A DNA stretch of 61,370 nucleotides from Actinomycetota bacterium. GTDB lineage: Bacteria > Actinomycetota > Acidimicrobiia > Acidimicrobiales > CADCSY01. The DNA is taken from contig ML178738.1 of assembly GCA_004366205.1 (NCBI GenBank), forward strand, positions 2,014-63,383. Direction: 5' to 3'. Position 1 is the stretch's first letter; the number at the start of each line of letters is the position of its first letter. The notes below the pieces were generated by a model. It was not told where the DNA came from. It worked only from the letters and a program-made list of their open reading frames with translations, and ran no database searches. The translations under genes were made by a program, and so were the position numbers. Positions 17,995 through 25,971 of the stretch are shown piece after piece.

Positions 17995-18125
17995 CTACCG
18001 GAGCAGCGGGAGCACCTTGGCGGTAGAAGCCGATGAAGCCCTCCTGGTCCGGGCCGATCTGGTGCACGTTCACCCGGTCGAAGCCGGCGTCGAGGTACTC
18101 CCGTCGGGCACGGACTCGGCGGCCG
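17995..18125 (-). pseudogene. C-terminal remnant of an F420-dependent (G6PDH-like) oxidoreductase
   Basis: On the minus strand the DNA from about 18125 reads REYLDAGFDRVNVHQIGPDQ and then EGFIGFYR. This is the characteristic end of F420-dependent glucose-6-phosphate dehydrogenase-like LLM proteins. After a one-base slip near 18020 the next frame reads KVLPLLR and then TAG at 17995-17997, the natural C-terminus. Only about 40 codons survive, and the N-terminal 85-90 percent of the gene is absent. It lies beside an intact plus-strand LLM gene but in the opposite orientation, so it is a separate decayed gene and not part of its neighbour. Confidence 0.7.
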
Positions 18126-18199
18126 CCGTGCCCCAGCCCTCCCCACCGGGTGCGCCGGTCACATGGCGGCCGGGCCCGCCCCGGCTAGCGTGGCGGGGC

Positions 18200-19114
18200 A
18201 TGCGGATCGGGCTGTCGGGCAGCGGGAACCTCGACCGGGTCGCCGACCAGGTCGCCAAGGCCGAGCAGGACGGGTTCGCGAGCATGTGGTTCGCCGGAGC
18301 CATCGGCACCGACCCGCTCGCCGTGATCGCGGTCGCCGGCCGGACCAGCGACACCGAGCGCATCGAGTACGGCACCTCGGTCGTGCAGACCTACACACGC
18401 CACCCGGTGCTCATGGCGCAGCAGGCGGCCGTGGTCGCCCAGGCGGTGGGGCCGGGCCGGTTCACGCTCGGCCTGGGCGTGTCGCACCAGCAGGTCGTCG
18501 AGAGCCTCGGCTACCGCTACGACCGTCCCGCGGTGCACATGCGGGAGTACCTGACGATCGTCGGGTCGCTGCTGCGGGGCGAGCCGGTGAAGCACAAGGG
18601 GGAGCACTACCGGGTGCGGGCCGATCCCCGGGCCCGCCCGCCCGGACCGGTCCCCATCCTCGTGGCCGCGCTCGGTCCGGTCATGCTCCAGGTCGCCGGT
18701 GAGCTGGCCGACGGCACGATCACCTGGATGGCGAACCGTCACGCGATCGAGCGCCACGTGGTCCCGCGCATCACCCGGGCTGCCGCCACCGCTGGTCGCG
18801 ATGCGGCCCCGCGCGTCGTCGTGGGCCTGCCCGTCGCCGTCTGCGACCCCGACGAAGGGCGCGAGGCCGCAGCCGAGCAGTTCGCCGTGTACGGGCAGCT
18901 GCCCAACTACCAGCGCATCCTCGAGCACGGCGGGATCAGCAGCCCGGCGGAGGCCGCCATCGTGGGCGACGAGGCCGCCGTCGCCGACCAGCTCCGAGCC
19001 CTCGTCGAGGGCGGCGCCACCGACGTGTGGGCGGCGGTGTTCCCTGTCGGTGACGACCGGGAGGGTTCGCGCCGCCGCACCCGCGCCCTGTTGCGCGATC
19101 TCGCCGCCGCCTGA
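18200..19114 (+). CDS. F420-type LLM oxidoreductase
   Basis: A 304-residue luciferase-like TIM barrel. Key segments are MRIGLSGSGNLDRVADQV at the start, FASMWFAGAIGTDPLAVI, VVQTYTRHPVLMAQQA and PGRFTLGLGVSHQQVVESLG, all typical of F420-dependent hydride-transferring LLM proteins in actinomycetes. It should act in the cytoplasm on an unknown substrate. ATG at 18200 gives the conserved N-terminus. The frame stays open upstream to 18017, but that extension covers the antisense F420 remnant and has no family similarity. It runs towards the Kelch gene and ends at a hairpin. Confidence 0.87.
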   Translation: MRIGLSGSGNLDRVADQVAKAEQDGFASMWFAGAIGTDPLAVIAVAGRTSDTERIEYGTSVVQTYTRHPVLMAQQAAVVAQAVGPGRFTLGLGVSHQQVVESLGYRYDRPAVHMREYLTIVGSLLRGEPVKHKGEHYRVRADPRARPPGPVPILVAALGPVMLQVAGELADGTITWMANRHAIERHVVPRITRAAATAGRDAAPRVVVGLPVAVCDPDEGREAAAEQFAVYGQLPNYQRILEHGGISSPAEAAIVGDEAAVADQLRALVEGGATDVWAAVFPVGDDREGSRRRTRALLRDLAAA

Positions 19115-19123
19115 CGCACACCG

Positions 19124-19166
19124 CCCACCCGCCACCTGCCCCGCCGACTCCGGGGTTCTGGGTGGG
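19124..19166. terminator. nested hairpin between convergent genes
   Basis: Outer arms CCCACCC (19124-19130) and GGGTGGG (19160-19166) enclose an inner stem CCCCG (19139-19143) with CGGGG (19151-19155). The element lies in the 106-bp gap between the convergent LLM and Kelch genes and has no T-run, so it would be a weak or Rho-assisted bidirectional terminator. Confidence 0.4.
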
Positions 19167-19220
19167 TCTGGTCTCGCGTGGGTGAGAGGAGAGCCCCCCA
19201 GGACGGTGAAGGCGGCGCGG

Positions 19221-20276
19221 TCAGTCGTCGAGGGGCTCGTCGGTCAGCCGGCAGTCGCCCGTACGGTCGACGGCCGCGGTGTCGTAGCGCTGGGTGGCGC
19301 CGGTCCACGCCAGCACCGACAGCGCGCCCTGGCGGCGGGACCCCCCGACCACCACCAGCTCGCCGTCGACGGCGCCCCCGCCGGCGCCGTGCACGTCGAA
19401 GAACGGCAGCGAGCAGTCGAGCCACCATCCCTCGTCGGGGTCGTAGGCGAGGTGGCGGCCGATGACCCCGCCCCGCACGACCCGCGGGTCCTCACCCCCC
19501 ACCACGTGCACCATCCCGTCGACGACGCCGGTGACGGCGGCGCTCAGCACGATCGGCAAGCGGGGGCCGGTCTCCCAGCGGTCGTCCACGGGGTCGTACA
19601 CGTCGACGCGCGACTGCATCTCGGTGCCGCCGGCCCGGCCGCCGATCGCCCAGATGCGGCCATCGACCACGACCGAGCCGAGGTGGTCCCGCTGCACCGG
19701 CATCGCCGCGCCGGCGCTCCACTCGTCCGCGTCCGGGTCGTAGATCAACACCCGCGCGGAGGGGCCGTCGCCGCCGATCACGTACAGCCGCCCGTCGACC
19801 GCCTCCATGCGGTGCCCGGAGCGGCCTTCGGGGAGCGGGGCGGCCTCCTCCCACGCGCCGGCGCCGGGTCGCAGCACCCAGTGGTTCGTGCGCGGGGTCC
19901 AGTCCAGGCCGGACGCGGCGCCGCCGGTCAGGTGGAGGGTGCCGTCGAGGGTGGCGAGGGCGGCGTGGTGGCGCCCGCCGGGCAGGTCGGGGAGCGCGGC
20001 CCACGAGTCGGCCCCAGGGTCGTAGACCATGACGTCGGCTGAGGTGCTGCCGATCGGCGGCCGGAAGCCGCCGGCGATGACGACGGCCGGACCGCCGGCG
20101 AGCTCGACGACGGTCGACGCGACCTCACCCCGCGCGCTCGGCAGGTCGGCGCCCCGCGCCCAGGCGGGTGCGTCCCGTCCACGGGGGTTCGTGGCCGCCA
20201 GCACGAGCGCCCACAGCACGACGACGCCCACCAGTCCCAGCAGCGCGAGACCGGTGATCCGCAGCGCCCGACGCAT
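19221..20276 (-). CDS. membrane-anchored Kelch-repeat protein
   Basis: A 351-residue protein with an N-terminal membrane segment (about 8-28, LALLGLVGVVVLWALVLAAT) that would leave the rest outside the cytoplasm. Five to six Kelch motifs follow, recognisable by GG preceding strands and by YDPxADxW repeats (VMVYDPGADSWAALPDLPGG, LIYDPDADEW, VDVYDPVDDRWE, LAYDPDEGWW). They predict a beta-propeller used for binding, sometimes carrying a galactose-oxidase-type or mutarotase activity. No catalytic residues can be assigned. It is divergent from the LLM gene at 20371 across a 94-bp gap. Confidence 0.85.
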   Translation of the reverse strand: MRRALRITGLALLGLVGVVVLWALVLAATNPRGRDAPAWARGADLPSARGEVASTVVELAGGPAVVIAGGFRPPIGSTSADVMVYDPGADSWAALPDLPGGRHHAALATLDGTLHLTGGAASGLDWTPRTNHWVLRPGAGAWEEAAPLPEGRSGHRMEAVDGRLYVIGGDGPSARVLIYDPDADEWSAGAAMPVQRDHLGSVVVDGRIWAIGGRAGGTEMQSRVDVYDPVDDRWETGPRLPIVLSAAVTGVVDGMVHVVGGEDPRVVRGGVIGRHLAYDPDEGWWLDCSLPFFDVHGAGGGAVDGELVVVGGSRRQGALSVLAWTGATQRYDTAAVDRTGDCRLTDEPLDD

Positions 20277-20370
20277 GCCCGACGAGGGTAGTCAGCCCAT
20301 CGAGCGGCGGCCGCCGCAAAGCCTGCCCTACGCTCGGTCCCGCATCTCGGGGACGACCACAGGAGGCAGG

Positions 20371-21405
20371 ATGCGGATCGGAGCGGCACTGGGCTACGGC
20401 GGCGACCCGGCGAAGGCAACGGAACAGGCCCGCCGGCTGGAGGATGCCGGCGTCGACGTCATCTGGGTGGCCGAGGCCTACAGCTTCGACGCCGTCAGCG
20501 TCATGGGCTTCCTCGCCGCGGTCACCGAGCGGGTCGAGATCGGCTCGGGCATCCTGCCGTTCTACTCCCGCACCCCCACCTTGCTGGCGATGACAGCAGC
20601 CGGCATCGACGCCCTCTCCGGTGGGCGCTGCATCCTCGGCATCGGGGCGTCGGGTCCGCAGGTGATCGAGGGCTTCCACGGCGTGCCCTACGACAAGCCC
20701 CTCGCCCGAACGCGCGAGGTCATCGACATCTGCCGCAAGGTGTGGCGGCGCGAGGTCGTCGAGCACGACGGGCCGCTCTACCGCCTGCCCCTCCCGCCGG
20801 AGCAGGGCACCGGGCTGGGCAAGCCGTTGAAGCTCATCAACCACCCCGTGCGCGAGCGCATCCCGATCTACGTCGCCGCCATCGGCCCGAAGAACGTGGC
20901 CCTCACCGCCGAGAAGGCGGAGGGCTGGATGCCGGTGTTCTTCTGGCCCGAGAAGGCAGGCGAGGTGTGGGGGGACGCGCTCGCAGAAGGGAAGGCGAAG
21001 CGGGACCCCGCGCTCGGCGACCTCGAGATCGTGGCCGGCGCCACCGTGGCCATCGGCGAGGGGCTCGAGCACCTGCGCGACCGGGCCCGCCCGGGCATGG
21101 CGCTCTACATCGGCGGGATGGGCGCACGCGACCGCAACTTCTACAACCAGCTCGTCCAGCGGTACGGCTTCGAGGCCGAGGCCGCCGAGATCCAGGACCT
21201 GTACCTGGCGGGCAGGAAGGACGAGGCCGCCGCGGCCATCCCCGACGCGCTCGTCGAGGCCACCAGCCTCGTCGGCCCCGAGGGTTGGGTGAAGGAGCGC
21301 ATCGCCGCCTACAAGGAGGCCGGCGTGACCGTGCTGAACGTCACGCCGCTGGGCCCCGACCCGCAGGCGATCATCGAGAAGGTCCGGGTGTGGGCCGGCG
21401 GGTGA
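20371..21405 (+). CDS. F420-type LLM oxidoreductase
   Basis: A 344-residue luciferase-like protein. Segments MRIGAALGYGGDPAKATEQA, GVDVIWVAEAYSFDAVSVMG, VEIGSGILPFYSRTPTLLAM and LGIGASGPQVIEGFHG match the actinomycete F420-dependent LLM subgroup with an AEAY/S motif. The start is ATG at 20371, four bases after a perfect AGGAGG. The frame continues upstream but without homology and across the Kelch promoter region. Its stop overlaps the start of the next dehydrogenase gene by 4 bases (GTGA), so the two are translationally coupled and probably work on related substrates. Confidence 0.9.
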   Translation: MRIGAALGYGGDPAKATEQARRLEDAGVDVIWVAEAYSFDAVSVMGFLAAVTERVEIGSGILPFYSRTPTLLAMTAAGIDALSGGRCILGIGASGPQVIEGFHGVPYDKPLARTREVIDICRKVWRREVVEHDGPLYRLPLPPEQGTGLGKPLKLINHPVRERIPIYVAAIGPKNVALTAEKAEGWMPVFFWPEKAGEVWGDALAEGKAKRDPALGDLEIVAGATVAIGEGLEHLRDRARPGMALYIGGMGARDRNFYNQLVQRYGFEAEAAEIQDLYLAGRKDEAAAAIPDALVEATSLVGPEGWVKERIAAYKEAGVTVLNVTPLGPDPQAIIEKVRVWAGG

Positions 21406-22457
21406 CCCCGGTCCGCGTCGGCTGGCTGGGCGCCGGCCTCATCGCCACCTTCCACTCCAAGATGCTGCGCCACGACGTGCGGGACCTCGCGTCGTGGGCA
21501 GGTGTGTACGACCCCGACCGGTCCCGGGCCGAGGCGTTCGCGGCGGCGAGCGGCGCCACGGTCTGCGACTCCGAGGAGGAGGTGCTCGACGGCTGCGACG
21601 CCGTGTTCGTGTGCACGTGGACCTCGGAGCACCGCCGGTTGGTGGAGGCCGCCGCCGAGCGCGGGCTGCCCGTCTTCTGCGAGAAGCCGCTCGCCACGAA
21701 CCTCGACGACGCCCGGTCGATGGCCCGCACGGTGCGGGACGCCGGGGTGATCAACCAGGTGGGCCTGATCCTGCGGCGCTCCCCTGCGTTCACGTTGCTG
21801 CGTCACCTCGTGCACGAGGAAGCCAGCGGGCGCACGATGGCCGTGGTGTTCCGCGACGACCAGTACATGCCCGTGCAGGGGGCCTACGCCTCCACGTGGC
21901 GGGGCGAGGTCGACAAGGCGGGCGCGGGCACGCTGCTCGAGCACTCCATCCACGACCTCGACCTGCTCGAGTGGGTGGTGGGCCCGGTCGAGCGGGTGGC
22001 CGCGGTGGCACGGGAGTTCCACGGCGTCGCCGGCATCGAGGACGCGGTCGTCACCACGCTGGAGTTCGTGTCGGGAGCGGTGGGCACGCTGGTCTCGGTG
22101 TGGCACGACGTGCTGGAACGTCCCAGCCTGCGGCGCGTCGAGGTGCTGTGCGAGCGGGGCTGGTACTGCCAGGAGGACGACTGGTTCGGTCCTGTCGAGT
22201 GGATCCGCTCCGGCGACCGGGGTCGGGTGGCGGGTGACGACCTGCTCGCCAAGGCGGCCGCCGAGATCCCCTACGAGGCCGTCAACCCCGACGGGGCGTT
22301 CGTCCGGGCGGTCGCCGAGGGCCGGCCCGCCTGGCCCGACTTCGATGTCGCCGTGCGCGCCCACGAGCTGGTTGACGCCGTGTACCGGTCGTGCGCCGCC
22401 GGCGGGGCGCCGGTCGACGTGCCGGTCCACTCCCCGGAGGCGGCTGGATGTGGCTGA
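21402..22457 (+). CDS. Gfo/Idh/MocA-family oxidoreductase
   Basis: A 351-residue NAD(P)-dependent dehydrogenase-like protein. The Rossmann start is RVGWLGAGLIATFHSKML, and the conserved EKP motif is CEKPLATNL (about residue 93), whose Lys is catalytic in the family. The C-terminal alpha/beta domain carries LLEHSIHDLDLLEW, where the first His aligns with the catalytic His region. The usual substrates are sugars, inositols or their derivatives, but the specific one is unknown. GTG at 21402 overlaps the LLM stop. A second, divergent family member lies at 22569. Confidence 0.9.
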   Translation: MTPVRVGWLGAGLIATFHSKMLRHDVRDLASWAGVYDPDRSRAEAFAAASGATVCDSEEEVLDGCDAVFVCTWTSEHRRLVEAAAERGLPVFCEKPLATNLDDARSMARTVRDAGVINQVGLILRRSPAFTLLRHLVHEEASGRTMAVVFRDDQYMPVQGAYASTWRGEVDKAGAGTLLEHSIHDLDLLEWVVGPVERVAAVAREFHGVAGIEDAVVTTLEFVSGAVGTLVSVWHDVLERPSLRRVEVLCERGWYCQEDDWFGPVEWIRSGDRGRVAGDDLLAKAAAEIPYEAVNPDGAFVRAVAEGRPAWPDFDVAVRAHELVDAVYRSCAAGGAPVDVPVHSPEAAGCG

Positions 22458-22568
22458 GGCCGGTCGGATCCGGAGCCGGGCGGAGGAGGCCTACGGCCCG
22501 GACGCCGGGCGTCTGCGACCTGGTGGCGGCGGTCGTTGGGCTGACGCGACCTCGCCGGGGCGGCCCCT

Positions 22569-23558
22569 TCAGGTGCGGTGGGGGACGGTGACGGTGACGC
22601 CGGTGCGGGCCGACTCGTAGGCGGCGGTCACGACGGCGAGGGCGGCACGACCGTCGAAGGCGGTGACGGGCGGGGGCTCGCCGGTGCGCACGGCATGGAC
22701 GAACGCCTCGGCCACGTCGACGGTCTCGTCGGGGAGCGCCACCCGCTCAGCGTCGCCGCCTGCGGCGGGGCGGAACCCGAGCGGGGTGCGACCGTCGAGG
22801 TGCATCGTCCCCTCGGTGCCGAAGACCGTCAGCTGGTGGTCGGGCCCGGGACGGGCGATCCAGCTGGCGTGCAGGCTGCCGATGGCACCGGACCCGAACC
22901 GCAGGACCAGTTGGGCGGCGTCCTCGCAGCCGCCGGCGTCGCCGAACGTGAACGCTGCGACGGTGGTGGCCTGATCGCCCAGCACGGCGTGCAGCAGGTC
23001 GACGGCGTGGATGCCGAGGTCGATCAGCGCACCGCCGCCGGACAGCTCGGGGTCGAAGAACCAAGTCGCGTCCGGGGCCCAGCTGGCCGGGCCGGCGTGG
23101 CCGAAGGCGCAGCGCACGCCGGTCACGGCTCCGAGCCGGCCGGAGGCCACCAGCCGGGCCGCGGCGACGAACGGCTTGGCGAAGCGCACGTTGTGGGCGG
23201 GCATGAGGAGCACGCCGGCCTCGTCGGCGGCCTGGATCATGGCGTCCGCCTCGGTGACCGCGCACGCCATGGGCTTTTCGACCAGGACGTGCTTGCCGGC
23301 GCGGGCGGCCTCGACGGCGACGGTGGCGTGCAGGGCGTTGGGCAGGGCGACCAGCACGGCGTCGACGTCGTCGCGGGTCCCCGCGGTCCGCCAGTCGTCG
23401 GTGGCGACGCCGGCACCCCAGCCGGCGCGCAGCCGCTCGGCGGTGGCGAGCCGCCGGCTGGCGAAGACGGTCACGTCGGCGCCGGCCCGCCGGAGCGCGG
23501 GGAGGTGGGCGCGCTCGGTGATCGCCCCGCACCCGACCACGGCGACCCGCACCGTCAC
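22569..23558 (-). CDS. Gfo/Idh/MocA-family oxidoreductase
   Basis: A 329-residue member of the same family as the convergent gene before it, but only distantly similar. The Rossmann motif is VAVVGCGAITERAHLPAL, the catalytic-Lys motif is VEKPMACAVTEAD (about residue 95), and the second domain has GGGALIDLGIHAVDLLHAVL. Cofactor is probably NAD(P). Its start overlaps the stop of the broken DegT-type aminotransferase gene by 4 bases, so it was once co-transcribed with a sugar aminotransferase. An original role in amino- or nucleotide-sugar formation is therefore plausible. Confidence 0.9.
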   Translation of the reverse strand: MTVRVAVVGCGAITERAHLPALRRAGADVTVFASRRLATAERLRAGWGAGVATDDWRTAGTRDDVDAVLVALPNALHATVAVEAARAGKHVLVEKPMACAVTEADAMIQAADEAGVLLMPAHNVRFAKPFVAAARLVASGRLGAVTGVRCAFGHAGPASWAPDATWFFDPELSGGGALIDLGIHAVDLLHAVLGDQATTVAAFTFGDAGGCEDAAQLVLRFGSGAIGSLHASWIARPGPDHQLTVFGTEGTMHLDGRTPLGFRPAAGGDAERVALPDETVDVAEAFVHAVRTGEPPPVTAFDGRAALAVVTAAYESARTGVTVTVPHRT

Positions 23559-24102
23559 CGGGCCCCCAGCAGGTGATGCGCCACCTTGCGCACGGCCTCG
23601 ACGACGTCGTCGCGGTCGCGCTCGGTGCTGGTGCCCGACGCGATGCGCGCCTTGTTCGCCCGCATGGCGTCGAGGAGGGCCGGGAGCCGGCGGAGCTGGA
23701 CCCCGGCGATGGCGCCGGTCAGCTCGGCGCCCCGCTCGGTGGCGTAGCTCGTGTCATCGATCTCGGCGAACACGGGAACGGTCCCGAGGGTCACGACGGC
23801 GTTGACCGTGGCGATGAACGTGAAGGCCGGGACGACGACCTCGTCGCCGCAGCCGACGCCGAGCGCGGCCAGGGCGCAGCGCAACGCGGCCGTGCCGCTC
23901 GAGGTCGCCACGGCGTGCGCGGCGCCGAACGCCGCGGCGGCGTCGCGCTCGCACGCGTCGACCGTGCCTGCCACGTCGGGGCCGTGGTAGCGGAAGAGGG
24001 CACGGCCTCGCGCTCCTCCCGACCGAGGCGGGCCGCCCCCTTCCCGAGGGGTGGTTGCCCGCTCCGTACCGAATCGCCCCCTTCGATCGCCAGCTTTTCC
24101 AT
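23555..24102 (-). pseudogene. DegT/DnrJ/EryC1/StrS aminotransferase remnant (frameshift plus internal deletion)
   Basis: From ATG at 24102 the first 34 codons read like a DegT N-terminus (MEKLAIEGGDSVRSGQPPLG, then EEREAV). Near 24000 the homology continues in another frame (FRYHGPDVAGTVDACERDAA, SSGTAALRCALAALGVG, PAFTFIATVNAVV). At about 23745 it jumps directly to the region after the cofactor lysine (GAIAGVQLRRLPALLDAMRA) and to a C-terminus (VVEAVRKVAHHL). About 200 middle residues, including the PLP lysine, are missing compared with the usual 370-400. With two independent lesions it cannot be active. The stop overlaps the next dehydrogenase gene by 4 bases. Confidence 0.8.
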
Positions 24103-24164
24103 GTTTTCCGGCTCCTCGTGACCCCGCGCGCGGGTCGGGACCGCGTATCGTGCCATCCGCCGCT

Positions 24165-24180
24165 GGTGACGAGGATCACA
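24165..24180. promoter_or_regulatory. CRP/GlxR-like palindrome upstream of the first family-5 binding protein
   Basis: GGTGA-N6-TCACA matches the CRP/GlxR consensus TGTGA-N6-TCACA at nine of ten specified bases. It lies 38 bases before the GTG start at 24219. An almost identical site lies upstream of the paralogous gene at 42359, followed in both by GCGCCGT and later an AAGGGGG ribosome-binding site. Confidence 0.5.
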
Positions 24181-24218
24181 GCGCCGTTCCGTCCACACCC
24201 ACAAGGGGGCCAACCGAC

Positions 24219-25904
24219 GTGCCACGACGCTCGACGACAAGCGACCGCCTGATCTGGCGGCTGTTGGCGGTGCTCGCCGCCCTGTCCGTTCTCGCTGCAG
24301 CCTGCGGGAACGGCGACGACGAACCCGACGCGGTGCCCCCCGGGGGCGACGAGCCCCCGGTCGAGGAGGGCGACCCCGTCTACGGCGGGACCCTGACGAT
24401 CGGCCTCGAGGCCGAGACCAACAGCTGGCTGCCCGGTGAGTACGCCGGCGCCAACGCTGGCACCAACGTGCAGCGGGCGCTGTTCGACCCGCTGATGCTC
24501 ATGGACAGCGAAGGAGAGATCCGGCCTTACCTGGCGGAGTCGGTGGAGCCCAACGAGGACCTCACCGTGTGGACCGTGACGCTGCGCGAGGGGGTGCAGT
24601 TCCACGACGGCACCCCGCTCGACGCCGAGGCCATGCGCTACAACTTCGACGTCCTGCTCAAGCCGGAGGGTCGGGTGACCTCGGGGGCGCTGACCGAGGT
24701 GGAGCGGGTCGAGGTCGTGGACGACCTCACCTACGAGTACCACCTGACGGTCCCCAACGCCGCCTTCCCTGACCTGTTGACCGGCACGATCGGCATGCCC
24801 TTCTCGCCCGCGGCTCACCAGCAGTTCGGGGACGACGCCGGCTCCAACCCCGTCGGGACCGGTCCGTTCGTGTTCGAGAGCTGGCAACGGGACAGCCAGC
24901 TCACCGTGGTCCGCAACGAGGACTACTGGATGACCGACCAGGACGGCAACCAGCTTCCTTACCTGGACCGCATCGTCTTCCGCCCGATCCCCGACGAGGA
25001 CAGCCGGCTGGCCAGCCTGCTCACCGGGGACGTGGACGCCATGCACAGCCTGCGCCAGAGCATCGTCCGCCAGGCCCGCGAGGAGGACGGCATCGAGCGC
25101 TACGAGTTCATCGGCAACAACGGCGGCGGGGCCATCTTCAACACCGAGCGGCCGCCGGTCGACGACCGGCGGGTGCGCCTGGGTCTGGCGTACGCCATCA
25201 ACCAGCAGGACCTGATCGAGGTCCTCGGCGGCGCGGGCATCACCCCGAACCAGACGCAGTACTTCAGCGTCGACAGCCCGTGGCACTCCGACCGGGTGCG
25301 CGACGCCTGGCCCGACGACGACCCGGCACGCGCCCAGGAGCTGCTCGACGAGTACCGCAACGATCCCAACCGGTCCGACGGTCGGGCTGTGGGCGAACCG
25401 ATCGCGGTCGAGTTCAACTGCCCGCCCGACCCGAGCCTCATCGAGCTGGCCCAGCTGTACCAGTCGTTCTGGAACGCGGTCGGTGTCCAGGTCACGCTCA
25501 ACCAGGTCGAGCAGGCCGCCCACATCCAGAACGGCATCGCCGGTGAGTACATGATCAACTGCTGGCGCATGGGTGGTGACGGTGACCCGTACACGACGCT
25601 CAAGAACGCGTTCGAGGAGGGGAACCCGACGAACTTCACCCGCTTCACCCATCCCGTCATCGACGAGAACCTCGAGGTGCTGCGCACCTCGACGGACTTC
25701 GACGAGCGGTTCGCTGCGGTCGAGGAGATCATGATGCTCTTCACCGAGGAGGTCCCCAACCTCTGGACCGGCGGCACGGCGACGGTCGTGGCGGTGCAGC
25801 CCTACGTCCGCAACGTCGCCGGCTGGCGCTTCCCCGACGGCACGCTGGGTCGCGGCGCCGCGAACGCCGTCGTCACGTGGTCGCAGGTCTGGATCGACCG
25901 CTGA
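24219..25904 (+). CDS. family-5 (peptide/nickel/opine-type) ABC substrate-binding lipoprotein
   Basis: A 561-residue solute-binding protein of the SBP_bac_5 family. The signal peptide (LLAVLAALSVLAAACG) ends in a lipobox with the acylated Cys near residue 27. Typical motifs follow: YGGTLTIGLEAE, LFDPLMLMD, PYLAESVEP, VTLREGVQFHDGTPLDAEAM and NPVGTGPFVFESW. It would be tethered outside the membrane and deliver oligopeptides or similar solutes to an ABC permease. No permease or ATPase of the Dpp/Opp type is adjacent, so it is an orphan. GTG at 24219 is chosen because AAGGGGG precedes it and it gives an intact signal peptide. Its closest relative in the window is the protein at 42359. Confidence 0.92.
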   Translation: MPRRSTTSDRLIWRLLAVLAALSVLAAACGNGDDEPDAVPPGGDEPPVEEGDPVYGGTLTIGLEAETNSWLPGEYAGANAGTNVQRALFDPLMLMDSEGEIRPYLAESVEPNEDLTVWTVTLREGVQFHDGTPLDAEAMRYNFDVLLKPEGRVTSGALTEVERVEVVDDLTYEYHLTVPNAAFPDLLTGTIGMPFSPAAHQQFGDDAGSNPVGTGPFVFESWQRDSQLTVVRNEDYWMTDQDGNQLPYLDRIVFRPIPDEDSRLASLLTGDVDAMHSLRQSIVRQAREEDGIERYEFIGNNGGGAIFNTERPPVDDRRVRLGLAYAINQQDLIEVLGGAGITPNQTQYFSVDSPWHSDRVRDAWPDDDPARAQELLDEYRNDPNRSDGRAVGEPIAVEFNCPPDPSLIELAQLYQSFWNAVGVQVTLNQVEQAAHIQNGIAGEYMINCWRMGGDGDPYTTLKNAFEEGNPTNFTRFTHPVIDENLEVLRTSTDFDERFAAVEEIMMLFTEEVPNLWTGGTATVVAVQPYVRNVAGWRFPDGTLGRGAANAVVTWSQVWIDR

Positions 25905-25929
25905 CCGCCTGACCGGCACGAGACGCAGG

Positions 25930-25957
25930 AGCGGGCGGGGCGCGTGCCCCGCCCGCT
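25930..25957. terminator. strong GC hairpin between convergent genes
   Basis: AGCGGGCGGGGC (25930-25941) and GCCCCGCCCGCT (25946-25957) form a perfect 12-bp stem with a GCGT tetraloop. It sits in the 67-bp space between the convergent binding-protein gene and the lipase gene. It has no T-run on either side, a form common for terminators in GC-rich actinomycetes, and would serve both genes. Confidence 0.7.
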
Positions 25958-25971
25958 GGCGCGCCACCAGG

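Noticed and set aside
18017-18199. N-terminal extension of the LLM oxidoreductase starting at 18200
   Set aside because: The family N-terminus begins at MRIGLSGSG. The upstream part is antisense to an F420-oxidoreductase relic.
24051-24218. N-terminal extension of the first family-5 binding protein
   Set aside because: The extension lies before the lipoprotein signal peptide and covers the CRP-like site and the start of the antisense DegT remnant.
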